Positions 35,147 through 46,585 of a stretch of 64,000 nt of DNA are shown piece by piece. The DNA comes from Gerris lacustris (lineage: Eukaryota; Arthropoda; Insecta; Hemiptera; Gerridae). A program made the translations under genes and the position numbers. Within the stretch, counting starts at the first letter, position 1, and each line of letters opens with the position of its first letter. The notes below the pieces were generated by a model. That model ran no database searches, was not told the DNA's origin, and was given only the letters and a program-made list of their open reading frames with translations. Location of the stretch: positions 38,351,115 to 38,415,114 of the forward strand of contig OX578278.1 of assembly GCA_951217055.1 (NCBI GenBank), written 5' to 3'.

Positions 35147-37753
35147 GTAAATAAATTGTGCTAAATTAAACCATCTAAATTTCTTCAAAATCGGATGTGT
35201 ACTTTTAAAAATACAGGGGTTGTTAATAAAAAGGATTTTCGTACATGCGAGAGAAAGAGCAATAGGCGCTGAATCTGCAATAATTGCCAACTATATATCT
35301 TCGAAACTATCAAGCCTTCAATTTTTTTGTCCCATATTGGAGGATTAAGAAGCCTGTTAGCGATCAGTGCTCCTTTATCCATAACATAACTATGAAAAGT
35401 GGACAGGAAGCAAGAACAAGAAGTAGTAGTGATTTAAAACCAAGAAAAAGGCCATAAACAACTACATGCGCATACGGCATAGCAACGTGAATCGGAAACA
35501 AGAATGTCTTTAAAATTCAGTCAGTAAGCCATCTGATTCCAAAGCCTACGAGCCTAACTGGTTGCCTTCCACTGTGGCTACCCCGGATGAACTGCACTAT
35601 TAATTTTTTGCGCCTGTTTTCGGAATCAGCAAGCACTCTCGACGTATCTTTTAACTTTTTTGGCTTGCACTAGCTACTATTGTGCACTTGCAATTGGCGG
35701 CCGTACTTTAACCTTTATATCGTGTAGAGTAACATACAATAATGCTAAAGAAACTCTCCAACCAATTTATTCTTCTTTGAACCGTTTATTTAAAAAAAAA
35801 AAAAAGATCTAATATTTATTTGTAAAGCACAGACCGTTGCAATGAATGCAAAATAGATAAACGCTTAGGTCAACTGTGAAAGCGCGATATCTGCAAACCG
35901 CTGACACGTTATTATAAAAAGCTTGTTTGTTAAAGCACTTTTTATCTCTTTTGAATTCAATTATTATTATACAATACGTTTTTAAAACAACAGAACAATA
36001 CATTTATTTTTATTGGCTGTTAAAGTGAGGGTATAGACAACACAGCGATAAGAGGTACTAGTGGGACGTCATGTTAGGTGATAACGCCGAGTTAAATGAA
36101 TTAGTGAAGGCACAGCAGGGCACTCTTGGAGTCTCGCACTCTCGCACTCAATAAAACAGAATGCGATTTTAATCGTGTTTCCTGTGCGTACTGGATAGAT
36201 GATAAGAGTGCACTCAAATATTGATGGTTACCATAGTGTTACTAGGGGTGCATGATACAATTCTTGTGATCGAACCAACAACCCTATTCGAAACAATTAT
36301 AATTAGCCTCGTTAACACCATACAGCATTCCCAAACGTTTCAATTGTTTGCTAACCATCCAAATCCGCCGTCCACACTGCCCAAATTCGATATTAAAGTG
36401 GTAAAAAAAACTACGAATCCCTTTTGATGTACCCACTTTATCGCCGAACACCCGGAGCAACGTCGAACATGAACTAACCTTCGTTTGTGCTTGCGGTTCC
36501 GTCCACACCAAGCGCGTATCCTGTTTGCAAACAGGAATGGTTGGTTTCGTGTGGACAAGCAAAATAACCTTTTCCGTTTATAACGTAATACCGCTTAGGT
36601 ATATCAACCACTTGGTTTGTTTGGTTTTCAATAATAAAGCATTACTATTGCATTGCGTAAGATATTGAAAATATGCGCTAAATAATTGCATTATAGTAGC
36701 AATTAAGCAAATTACAAATAGGATCGAGACTATTGACATATGCGTAAATTAGAACGTATCCCTTTAGAATGTTATAAATAGGGGAAGTTCCCTTTACCTT
36801 TGACAGTTATGTATCTTGGACGCGGAACACACTTCTTGTCTGAGTGGAGCTTGGCAACACTATTTTAGCAACCTGCCCACATTCACCAGCTATTATATCA
36901 GTGTTATCAGCTATAGTTTATAGAAGATTTTTATTATTCAGGATGAGGGAATATTCCCTACACTATAGTACAATAATTCTCCCCCTTAGCTTGATTCAAC
37001 TGAGATTTGGGAGTTAGCCTGATTCTTATAGAATTCCCCCTATCCTTCTATTTTACACCAGATCCTTAACATGACTTAGGGTGCATTCAGATAAAAACAA
37101 ATCAGGTTAACCAAAAAATCGACCCGCGCGGTGGTTTGTAGAGGTTATTGTCACGGAAGCTTCAATTACTCTTGCTTCCGAACGGATCTAGCCGACCAAA
37201 AATGTTATTCTACGAACCGGCCGACCACTAAAATAATCGAAGGTTAACGAAAGCACCAGTTACTACTTAGTCGATATGGTTAGAGTTTCCGAGTGTACCT
37301 TTGATAAATACCTATAATTCTTTAAGATTCTAACCCTAACCCTTTCTCATAAACATAATCTCTTTTTTTCAATGTGAAAAACTTTAAAATCCTTAAAAGA
37401 ACTTTCCTTCATAGTCCCTTCTTTTTTAATTACAAATACCAAATATATATTTTAGTTTTTAACTTCTTAAATATCCTTACTTCCCTTAAATAACTTGGTT
37501 AAACATTTGATATTGTATTTTCTTCCAAATTTCTCCCAAACTGTTACTACCTGTCCAATTATTATTGATAGTTTCAATAATTACCTGTTAGACTTCATAA
37601 AATAAACAAAGTTATTGGAAAATCAACCTTTTGAAACGGGTATAGCCTTGGCGTAAACATTATTATTCTATGAATTTAGTTTGTACATAATATATATCAT
37701 AACAAACGTTCGTGTACTCTAAGATTTACAAATTGTAATGTGTGTACATTCAG
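35147..37753 (+). other. SLC7 intron 3 (2607 bp)
   Basis: A phase 1 intron from GTAAAT to TTCAG. A diverged family A fragment lies at about 35165-35270 (AAATCGGATGTGTACTTTTAAA then CATGCGAGAGAAAG), only some 20 bp from the donor. The remainder contains GC-richer blocks at 36220-36560 and 36770-37080 that look element-like, but I cannot name them. Confidence 0.75.
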
Positions 37754-37895
37754 GTCGCGTGGAGTACTTTGAAAATCCATGGGAAGGAGACTACAGTGTG
37801 ACATCCCTCAGTCTTGCCCTGTTTTCTGGACTCTTCGCCTTTGGAGGATGGAACTACCTCAATTTTGTCACCGAAGAACTTCAGGACCCTTACAA
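37754..37895 (+). CDS. SLC7 LAT-type transporter, coding exon 4
   Basis: A 142-bp exon between ATTCAG and GTAAGT, entering in phase 1 and leaving in phase 2. It encodes residues 186-232: an extracellular [11 protein letters not shown] loop, then TM6 with [19 protein letters not shown] and the T-E-E-L-Q-D-P-Y-K end. Phe213 corresponds to the gating phenylalanine (Phe252) of human LAT1. The next exon should start with the N-L-P-R-A-I region. I did not find it, so the last part of the gene probably lies to the right of the window. Confidence 0.95.
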
Positions 37896-38084
37896 GTAAG
37901 TACTGACTTCGCTCTGTGTTATAAACTAGCCTTATTTTCTTTCTATCTGTCTGGGTATCCGTCTTTTTGTCTGTGTATCCGTCTTTTTGTCTGGCAAGTG
38001 AAATGAAGAGCTGGGGACAAAAATAGTGGCTAAAGGAAGACTCTTCCACGCCACGAACAAAGGAGAATTAAGTCAAAACCGAAT

Positions 38085-38530
38085 ATGATTCCCTTCAAAA
38101 GTGTTTATATGTCCACACTAACGTATGGTTGCAAATGGTTGGCATTGACAATAAAGAATCTGAGCCGCATCCAAACGAATAAAATGCGCTATCTAAGGAA
38201 GTTAGCTGGAAAGACTAGGAGAGACAGGGTTAACTCTTAACTCCACCATAAGTCTGGGGTTGAACGTATAGCTCGCAACGCTGACTGTCGAAAACTTTCA
38301 ACTATGATGGCTTGGACACTTAAATAGGATGAATAATGAAAGACTACCCCGAAAAGCCCTTGAAGCCAGGTGTGAGGGGAGAAAGGGCAGAGGGAGACAA
38401 CATCATCTCCACCCTTGCTCAAAGAGGAATGTCCCTATAATGTGCCGCCCCTTGTCAACGGACAGGAGAGGGTGGCAAACTTTTTGGTCTACCTCGTAAA
38501 AGAGGATCTCATTAAGTAAGTAAATATAAC
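38085..38530 (+). pseudogene. LINE 3'-end fragment (pol C-terminus)
   Basis: The plus-strand frames give Y-M-S-T-L-T-Y-G-C, then R-I-Q-T-N-K-M-R-Y-L-R-K-L-A-G-K-T-R-R-D-R, and after frameshifts W-F-G/W-T-x-L-type, R-M-N-N-E-R-L-P-R-K-A-L-E-A-R and G-R-G-R-Q. This is the C-terminal part of an RTE-like endonuclease-reverse transcriptase. It ends in a TAAGTAAGTAAA tail at 38512-38524, the same type of tail as at 6228. Confidence 0.75.
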
Positions 38531-38589
38531 AGTTTCTCGGGTCCAGCGATAGACCAAAGTGTGGTTGTTAGAACCTGCTTCAGTTTCCG

Positions 38590-38925
38590 GCCGGGTCACA
38601 ATTGTTATAGTCAATATTAGATGTGCCCAGAGGGTTACAAAATCTGATAAATACTTTTAGAAACGTTGGAGTTAATAAAAAAAGAGCTTGTGCGCATGCG
38701 CAGAGAAAGTTACTTGCGCAGATGGAAATTGATAGAATACTAAGTGGGGGCTTACTTTTAATTTTCCATCCAATTAGGGTATTGCAAAATTGTTTACAGA
38801 CACAGACAGAAGCCAAACAATTTACCTGATATCTCAAACATATTTTGGAAAGACATTTTTACTTTGAAGAAAAAAAAATCTATCTTTAGAATGACACTTC
38901 CGTTGTATTCGGTGAGCATTAGCAA
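38590..38925 (+). repeat. diverged family A copy
   Basis: AAATCTGATAAATAC, a GTGCGCATGCGCAGAGAAAG phrase, a short CAGACACAGACAGAAGCC stretch and a degenerate 3' end ACTTCCGTTGTATTCGGTGAGC occur in the family A order. Confidence 0.55.
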
Positions 38926-39569
38926 GTACTGACGATTGTTTTTTGGCATCATATTGCCGTAAATTATATTTTTACCAATTAACTGTCAAATAAATTAATT
39001 AAAGAGAGACTATTAGTTCAGAGTATTACTTCTTTTTATTATTAGACAAGTGACAAATGAGTCAATAAACGAGTTGGTACAATTGATTTACGACTTTTCT
39101 CAATGAAAACGCGGTACTTAGGTTACTTTAATATGAAATCAATAATCTCGTAAAACCAAACTGGACTTTTGCGAGCGTAGTAATTCATCTATAATTCTGT
39201 TAATACGTTGGATAACAATTTTGAAAATGGATTCAAATTATATACATATTATATTATTTTGTCATACTAAGTTATTCAATAAGTAAAAACTCGATATTTA
39301 AATTAATGCTAAACTCTAGGAGTAAATTAAATGAGTTAAATGAGAAAAAAACTACAAAATTCAAATATTTAATTTATAATAGCATCAAAAAGAGAATTAA
39401 TTTTTAACAACGTTCGAAAATCAAAGAAATTGGCAGAAAGCCCTCCCGGGAGGGGGGGGGGGGATTTTAATTTTTTTTTTTTATTTTAATAGGATTTTTT
39501 ATTATTTTAATAAAAAAGTTAAATTAATCTTTTTCTGGCAATTTTCATCGCCCTACCATAAGGTATTTG

Positions 39570-39970
39570 CATAAATTATTTCATTGTTTTAGGACGAGCC
39601 GTTATAGGGTGGTTGGGGGAGGGGGATTTTTTGGGTGAAATGCTGGGGCTATAAATGCAATATTGGCAGTAAAAAGCACAATACTCATAAAATGGTTCAT
39701 ATGTTTTATATCAATTCTTCAGTATCTTTCATTCGATTGCCCGCTCGAAAATTAAAAATGTTCAGTCAGCACATTTTTGCGCATTGCTTATGCGCATGTG
39801 CGTAAATGTTTAACATCTCAATATTTTTCCTATTTGTGGGTCAAAAAGTTACGCCAGTATTTCAGATTTGAACTCTCTAGCGTGAACGGTTCTGGGAATA
39901 GTATCCAGTATAACATACAGATCACCCTCGGCTGAGGGTTTAGCGATGATCGGCGAAACCCCAAAAAATG
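39570..39970. repeat. dispersed repeat, family-B-like layout
   Basis: G-rich start, AGTATCTTTCATTCGATTGCC in the middle, a GCGCATGTGCG palindrome and an end with GGCGAAACCCCAAAAAA. It follows the pattern of family B but is too diverged for a firm link. Confidence 0.4.
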
Positions 39971-41548
39971 TTTGTTTTTAAACAATACGCTTTGAAAATT
40001 TTCAGAACAATCGCGTTTATTAAGGTTTAAAAAAATGTATTAAGGTTTTCGTGTTTTTTTTTCCACGAAAGTTCAGCTTTTTAGGTAATAGAAAGTGGGT
40101 TAAAAATGTAATAAGAAACTTGTACCTAACAAACAAGTGAAGATAAATAAAAGCATGTAATATAAACTAATTATATTTACTAGATGTATATGCCTAGTAA
40201 TTCGTTTTGGAGTAGACCCGGTTTTACAAACAATATCACTCCAAGTATTCTACTGTATAATAAATCTTAATCGATTAAAAGCTAAGATCTTCGATTATTT
40301 TGTATGATAACGTGATACAGTAGAACCTCGCTTACACGACCCTCAATAAAACGACAACCTCAATTACAAATGCAATTTTCAAATCCTCTTGAGATTGCCA
40401 TAACACGTAATAGCAATAAGAGCTCAAGATTTTGACATCCAGAAGGTCGGGCCAACTAGTCAAACAATAATGCTCCTGGCTATAACTACATTGTGGCTTT
40501 ATTTCAGGCTAACCAACCTGAGCTGTCAGAATTAGCTCTTGTTATTCAACAATCCCACTGCAGGTAGGTACTTATCACTCATATAAAACCTTCATACATA
40601 TTTCTTGCTTATTGACATAAATAAACAATATGTAGACAGTAGACATAAATAGTTGACGTTTTTCAAACGATTCTAAGAAATTGTAGGTATAATTTATTAA
40701 AGGGTAAAGGGTCTGCTAATTATATTTGAGTTTTGGTTTAAAGTTTGATAAATGGGTTTTAAGATAGTAGTTTTGACTATTTAAGTTGTATTAACTAAGT
40801 GACTGAAGGGAATATATTCAAAAGGACTCGAGAATATGAAACGAAACAGAGTTAAGACTTTGACATTCTAATTTCTAACAATGTTGAAGTTGTTTGAATA
40901 GGTTCATTAGAGAGTTGCCTTAATACCCAACCAAGGATAATTTTGACACTAATCCACTCCTTAAGAAGCCGACACACTTCGAAATGTTCCATACAAATAC
41001 TAAAAACCAACTTAACTAGGGTTTTTGATTGCAAGCTTAATAAAAGGAAATATGAAGACTTTTGGGACCTCGTTAAAACTTCAATGTAGAATTGTACGAA
41101 AGCGAGTTAAAAGAAAAAAAAGATAAATAATGAGCTTTGCTTAGGAAGTACATCCTATTTGACTTCTAACTAATCCTCTTTTTATAAACGTATAGAAGAT
41201 GTATAATCATGCATAATTTCAATATTCAACAACTATCTGTTTATTTTCATCTTTACGATGTATATTTATACATCACGGTATCGTTATCATTATCATACAA
41301 ACCTACAGTTCCATAAAAGCAAAAACAACAGAAATCTTACGTATTAAAGTACGTTTTCCTTACTTGTAAATTGATAATATCTGGTTTTCCTTGACACTAC
41401 TCCAGCTGTTGTAGCTCACTATCGCTGGCACAAAATTATGGTGCTCTCCTCCACGCGACACGCGACTACAGAGACTATTGTAGCAGTTTATCATTAGATA
41501 GCTAACTTGTATGTAGATGTACACTTAAAATGATCGGCGTATTTACTA
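39971..41548. other. AT-rich stretch, nothing recognised
   Basis: No gene, RNA or clear mobile element. Short open frames here (for example 40852-41034) have no family marks. Confidence 0.4.
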
Positions 41549-41830
41549 ATGGAGGAAGATGTTGATTATGTGACTACCGAGCAAATAATGCGTTCTTCCC
41601 GAATAGAAGTGCATACAATTTTTAAAACAAGAAAGGAGAAAGTTTGTTTCGTGCAAATCATCAAAAATCATTTGAGGCAAGACGTTGAAAAGTTTCAGGA
41701 ATATTTTAGATCGATCCCTTCACAATTCCAGATCATTTTGAGTTTAATCGAAGGAAATATCAAGAAGACATCATAAAATAGAAATGCATACCCAAATTGC
41801 CCTGAGGAGAAATTTTTTTAATTGTGGAGG
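41549..41830 (+). pseudogene. PIF/Harbinger transposase N-terminal fragment
   Basis: The frame gives I-F-K-T-R-K-E-K, then F-V-Q-I-I-K-N-H-L, D-V-E-K-F-Q-E-Y-F-R and Q-F-Q-I-I-L-S-L-I-E. This is the helical region upstream of the DDE domain in Harbinger (ALP1/HARBI1-like) transposases, where an F-x-x-Y-F-R-M and F-x-x-L-L-x-L-I order is usual. After the TAA at 41774 the same frame continues N-R-N-A-Y-P-N-C-P-E-E-K-F-F, which suits the P-I-S-P-E-E-K-L step of the family. The catalytic domain is absent. Confidence 0.5.
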
Positions 41831-42961
41831 TCCGAGCAACACTGTTCCGAGAATTCCTGTCAAAGCATGTATGAAATCAAAGAGCTTAAAAGGGGCAGAG
41901 GAAGTGAAATTTAAAACCTTAGCTTCAAAATGTAGCTTACTTTTGGACTTTGGAGAGGTGGCGCTTCTAAACGGCAAAACATACTTAACTATATAAATTG
42001 AAGTTAGCAAAGACAAGTTACAAGTAAATAAAGTTTTGAATACACGACATTTCAGTAAAATGTCTTCCTTCTTCAAGATAGAATACTAGAAGAATTCTTC
42101 TGGTTTACTGAGACCATTTTATTGGTTTTTAGATGGATGTCTGTCTGTCTGTGTCACGAATAACTCCTACGCAGTTATTGAACTTGGTACAAAAATCTGT
42201 CCTTAAATGCAGTTGCGTGCCGCCCGAAAAACCATAAATTGTGACGCCATTAACTCATTTTGATGAGTTAGTAAACATTCGTAATTTTTTTTTAAAGAAG
42301 TCTAATTGCGCTGCAATTTGCACCATTTATACCTCTTTATAAGACCAACATTACCACAATTTCGTTTTGATATCTGCCGCAATTTTGAATTTTAAAAGTA
42401 TTTGACTTTTGAATATAAATAGATTTATTAAATGAGCGGTATTAGCAATAATTTAAATTATATTTGCAGGCTCCTGGAGTTAGAGGCTCTAGATTTTAAA
42501 TTAAACCTATGGGTTTGTTTTACAATGCAAATTATTTCATTTTTCTCACACTACCCGCTATTATAGGCCTACTTGTATCCAAAGTTTAAAGCCACTGCAG
42601 TAATCCCAGAGTTATCCCGTGATATCCGAGGGTGTTACGTTCTACAGTGTTCCTTAGGTAGGGAACTGTGGATAACTGATGGTGAAGTGTTTTGGACTTT
42701 GGTCGGATGATTTGCGAGCTTAAAGGAAACTTTTCTGTTTCTTTTCTCTTGTCAGATTCCTTATTTGTTCAAGGCTTTTTCCATTCTCTCCAATCTAACA
42801 TCCATAGTTTTCAAACAGTTTTTAGCGGTCACTGTGGCACTTTCCATGTCACTTCGGTCGTATATTTTTCCGTGGAAAATCAAAACTGCTGATAAAAAAA
42901 AACCGGATATCGAGGGATTACTGTGTTTTATTCACTTATTTGTAACCATTCATGTGACCAT

Positions 42962-43102
42962 TGTTCAATAAAGAGATTCGATGAACGCACAGAAAGTTCT
43001 TTATATTTCAACTCACAACAAAAGAATTAGATGACAATGATAACTTAAAAGATTTCATAATAATTTTGATAAACAAGTCAAAATCTATGCCAACATTTAA
43101 CA
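42962..43102 (-). repeat. BEL/Pao 3' LTR
   Basis: 141 bp, beginning TGTTCAATAAAGAG on the plus strand. It matches 44561-44701 with about five substitutions. A purine tract (GAGGTGGGAGGA on the minus strand, just above 43102) serves as polypurine tract. Confidence 0.95.
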
Positions 43103-43143
43103 TCCTCCCACCTCAAGCCCCGGTACTTACCGGTGCTTGATCG

Positions 43144-43420
43144 TCAAGTCTGTCCAAGTTTAAGTTTATAAAGCCTCTGCGCTGGTCGTGTCAGTGGTCC
43201 TGTAGCCGTTCTTAATTGTACCTCTCTTACTCTACCATCCCTAGCAGGTTTTACTTCCTCAACTCTAGCTAAAGGCCAGTCTAATCTCTTTTTGATTTTA
43301 TCTCCTAGCAACACCACTTCCCCAATCTTTAGAGATTGACCAGTGTCTTTGTCTTTTTCCCATAGGGCCAGCTGTCCAAGGTACTCATTCCTAAACTGGC
43401 GTCGAAGACAATCTCTTACT
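43144..43420 (-). pseudogene. BEL/Pao pol C-terminal domain (DUF5641-like)
   Basis: On the minus strand, one frame from the integrase end reads an E-Y-L-G-Q-L block, then I-G-E-V-V-L-L-G-D, W-P-L-A-R-V and V-R-E-V-Q-L-R-T. This is the domain that follows integrase in BEL/Pao elements. It is open down to a TGA at 43144-43146 but lies in a different frame from the piece upstream, so a one-base shift has occurred near 43418. Confidence 0.8.
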
Positions 43421-43975
43421 TCTTTCTATAGACCCATCGTTTGTTTAAGCTAATTGTCTGCTCGACCAAGTCCAGATCTGGTACACCTGTCTCTCTAATC
43501 CCATTCATAAACATTGCTGGAGTAAGTGCAGTCAGGTCATCTGAGTTCTCAGTCTGATATGTCAATAGTCGTCTGTTTACTGTTGCCTCACAGTCACATA
43601 GTATGGTACTGAGTTCTTCGTCCGTCAGTCTAGATCGCCCTAACACTTTCAGGAGTAAGTCTTTGACAGTCGATATCCACCTAGGTATTCTGATATCAGC
43701 TAGACATTTTAACTTCTTTGACCATTTTTGGTACTCTAGCTTAATAACTTCCTCCACTTCGTCATCCAAAGTTCCTTTTCTATCCCACGTTTTCTGTAGT
43801 AACAACTTAGGTAGTTGTGAAGTTGGTGCGGTAAAGCCAATAGGATCGTATAATCGGTGAGCTGCCGACAAAATGTTCCTTCTAGTTACGCGTCCTCCTT
43901 CTTCTCTCTTTGAACACTCTTTACTTAAACATAGCGTATCATCGTTCTTGTTCCAGACTAAATCTAAAACTTTAG
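43416..43975 (-). pseudogene. BEL/Pao pol remnant: RT/RNase H linker fused to integrase end
   Basis: The frame opens with V-L-D-L-V-W-N and R-R-N-I-L-S-A-A-H-R-L-Y-D-P-I-G, typical of the region after the BEL reverse transcriptase, and continues to R-I-P-R-W-I. It then jumps to L-T-D-E-E-L-S-T-I-L and R-R-L-L-T-Y, which belong to the end of integrase. RNase H and the first part of integrase with its catalytic aspartates are missing. The join is in frame, which may be chance or may reflect deletion by template switching. Confidence 0.85.
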
Positions 43976-44539
43976 TTTCCTCCTAACTCCTGTTTCATCT
44001 TGATAAGTAAACTCCCACCCTCGTAAGTCAAACTTACCTATATCCGTAACTTGTGTAGCCTGTTCAATGAAATCACATTTCTCTGTTTCATTTTCTACAC
44101 TCGCTACACAGTTGCCAACATAAAAACTTTTCTTTAATTCGATTTTAGGGAATGTTATCGATTTTTTATTAGTAACTCTATCACTTATTAACTGTGACGC
44201 TACGGAATCTCTATCTAATGCACCCTCAGGTGGAATTAGCCTTTTCACTGTGGCCTGTAATAAATTATATCTGATTTGATACCTGTCTGCTGCTTCCATT
44301 TCCTCTTCTAAACTACTATCTTCAGGTAAGGAAACCAAATGATTTAGAATAGCCGCATCCAATTCTAGCAGTTCCAAAGCATTTCGTTCTAATTGGTTAA
44401 ACCGTCCCTCGGCAGCCAATACATTTATTGGGTTAGATTTTAATACTTCATCTAAATCATTACAAAGTTTTGTAAACGCTGTTCTGGTAACCCTTCTCAA
44501 TCTCTTGTTGATCTCCAAACGCTGTACTTCTGTGGCCAT
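43964..44539 (-). pseudogene. BEL/Pao Gag N-terminus fused to a piece of reverse transcriptase
   Basis: 191 codons from an ATG just after the primer site. Residues 1-115 or so are the helical Gag N-terminus of BEL/Pao elements (A-F-T-K-L, L-E-L-D-A-A-I-L, E-A-A-D-R-Y). Then follows S-F-Y-V-G-N-C-V and G-K-F-D-L-R-G-W-E from reverse transcriptase. The Y-V-D-D catalytic box reads Y-V-G-N here, so both aspartates are lost. The frame ends at a stop at 43964, overlapping the next pol piece in another frame. The protein can have no polymerase activity. Confidence 0.85.
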
Positions 44540-44541
44540 CG

Positions 44542-44558
44542 TCCTGTCACGGTCGCCA
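44542..44558 (-). other. primer-binding site, tRNA-Arg type
   Basis: On the minus strand TGGCGACCGTGACAGGA starts three bases inside the 5' LTR. It is complementary to the 3' end of an arginine tRNA of the GACCGTG...CACGGTC type, with CCA added. Confidence 0.75.
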
Positions 44559-44560
44559 AA

Positions 44561-44701
44561 TGTTCAATAAAGAGATTCGATGAACGCACAAAAAGTTCTT
44601 TATATTTCAACTCACAACAAAAGAATTAAATGACAATGACAACTTAAAAGATTTCATAATCATTTTGATAAACAAGTCAAAATCAATGCCAACATTTAAC
44701 A
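44561..44701 (-). repeat. BEL/Pao 5' LTR
   Basis: 141 bp and adjoining ACCAT at 44702. See the partner at 42962-43102. Confidence 0.95.
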
Positions 44702-45339
44702 ACCATGCTAAGCTCTTCACAGAATTTCGAGTATAGGATCTTGCTTTATGGTTGAAGAAAAACAACGTAGAATCTTTTCTCATCTGTGTATAATTTCGCT
44801 TGTACGTAGTATATGTGTTTCAAGAGAGGCAATATTGTGATTAAGATTTGGTGAGTTATAAACACCTGTTTGGTTCAATTTGACTAGAAACTGAACAAGT
44901 TTATTTAGAATTTTATTCAGCCCGACTACTTTGTAAAATCGGTGTAAGAATTAACTCAGTTCCAATCCCTTTTCATTTTAAGATGCCTGAGTTGGCGGTT
45001 AAACGAAACTATTTCAATATCTTCGGAGTTTTTTGTATTCCGGTTTATTTGCCTAAGTGCTTAAGGCAGTCTCAAGGGAGCCTAAGTCTTTAACTCCGTA
45101 GAGAGTTTCAGCCCTTTTGATAACAATTCTACCAAAAAAATGAAAAAGAAATCTACATTGCGCAAGTACTGGCTTTTTAAATGAGAGAAATCACTATGGC
45201 CTCTAACACTTTTCTTATTTTTGGAAAACTTAAATATTTGAATTAAACCTTATGCTTGGAAAAACCCCGGGTGTATAAATCGTATATTTGACATTCGTAA
45301 CCGGACAGTCGTCACTTTACTTAAGCAAAAGCCCATTTT

Positions 45340-45480
45340 TATGGTGATCACCCCCGAATCCCCGATGCTGGCTGATCACTGAGCTTAGGGCCCCTTGCTG
45401 GAGTCAGGACTCGAACCTGCAACCTCCAGTTTTTTAAGCTCAGATGATAGCAATGAGTTATCACTATCACGGAGCCTACA
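45340..45480 (-). repeat. tRNA-derived SINE-like element
   Basis: On the minus strand, GTGATAGTGATAACTCATTG resembles a degenerate A box, and GGTTCGAGTCC (complement of 45405-45415) is a perfect RNA polymerase III B box. A cloverleaf does not close, so it is a SINE head and not a tRNA gene. Confidence 0.55.
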
Positions 45481-46056
45481 TTCCTCATGTACGTTGTCCT
45501 ATATTTTTATAAATTCAATCAACATTTGTTAATGTTAATGTTCATGTACGAATATTACTAAGTTTGTTTTCGGAGTCGGTGGCTTGTGTTTATGTTTAGT
45601 TATTATATAGGAAATGTTTCATTACCTTAGAAACTTGCTTCCAGCACAATTTCAGGGAGAGAACAATATTTTTATGAGATTCTACTTCTCAGAGTGGAGC
45701 CAGAGAGGAACACTTATCAGCAAAAGTTGAAATTTGCTAATTTTTCAAGACTAGGGAACCTTCTAAATGCAGCTAATAAAGACTATATAAAGGAATTTGA
45801 AATTACTTAAAAGATCCCTTTACACAATAAAACATTTTATGGCACGGATTGACTGTTAGCACAACAGTTTGAATAAAATCGGTCAAGACCGAAATGTTTT
45901 GTACAAACATCAGGGATTGACAAGCGATTTGAACATCAATGGCAGTGTTTGATGATGAAGATTAAGTTTGTTTGGCCTAAAAGACCTCAGAATGAAGATT
46001 GTTTTCTCTACCTTGGGCCACCTTGGGACTGAAACCGTAAAAAATTCCGGTTAAAC

Positions 46057-46058
<2 letters not shown>

Positions 46059-46103
<45 letters not shown>
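46059..46103. repeat. T45 homopolymer
   Basis: An uninterrupted run of about 45 T. It may mark the inverted poly-A tail of a retroposed copy, but I cannot see its body. Confidence 0.9.
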
Positions 46104-46104
<1 letters not shown>

Positions 46105-46329
46105 TAACAAGCAACATAAAACACTTTTATTTTTATTAATTAGCCTTCCCCACCCCACAGCAAAATGACAACGGTTTATAAATAACTACAGGAGAAAGGA
46201 GTCTGCAGGTATTTTCACAAAACAGTGGTAAACATAGACCTTTTGTCATTTATATTTATATACCAGGTCAGAAAGGCCGGAACGGTTTTCGTATTTGTAG
46301 TCACCCCCCAAGTTTCACGAATGATCGAT

Positions 46330-46585
46330 TTTATTTGCCTCGTCTACTCGGGCAACAATGAATTGGACAGCGCAAGGTCGTGGGTTTGATCCCGTGCCCA
46401 GGTCCTCTGATTTACGTGGCTCAGTATTATGACCACTCCATACTCGCTTCGGAGGTACATTGTACAGAGGTGTGATTTGTAAAGTGGCTGGAACCCTTTA
46501 CCTCGGAGATAGTAGAAAGGGCCTCAATAAGGCCTAATTGCTGATCGTCCTACCTGTCTAATACTACTTCTAGAACTTACTAACA
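46330..46585 (+). repeat. tRNA-derived SINE-like element
   Basis: GGCAACAATGAATTGGACAG is A-box-like and GGTTTGATCCC (46390-46400) matches a B box with one change. The downstream body, through GGAGGTACATTGTACAGAGG, shows no protein frame. It differs from the other SINEs in the window. Confidence 0.5.

Larger units (their letters stand above)
42957..44706 (-). mobile_element. BEL/Pao LTR retrotransposon, internally deleted
   Basis: Two 141-bp LTRs (42962-43102 and 44561-44701) start TGTTCAATA and end TTTAACA. They are flanked by the 5-bp target duplication ACCAT (42957-42961 and 44702-44706). The interior, read on the minus strand, has a tRNA-Arg-type primer site, a Gag N-terminus, pieces of pol and a purine-rich tract before the 3' LTR. 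At about 1.75 kb it is far below the usual 5-7 kb, so most of pol is gone. The LTRs differ at about five positions by eye. Confidence 0.95.

Noticed and set aside
36770..36985. TATAAATAGGGGAAG-type block resembling a Copia-like LTR
   Set aside because: No second LTR, no clear ends, no primer site and no coding remnant next to it.
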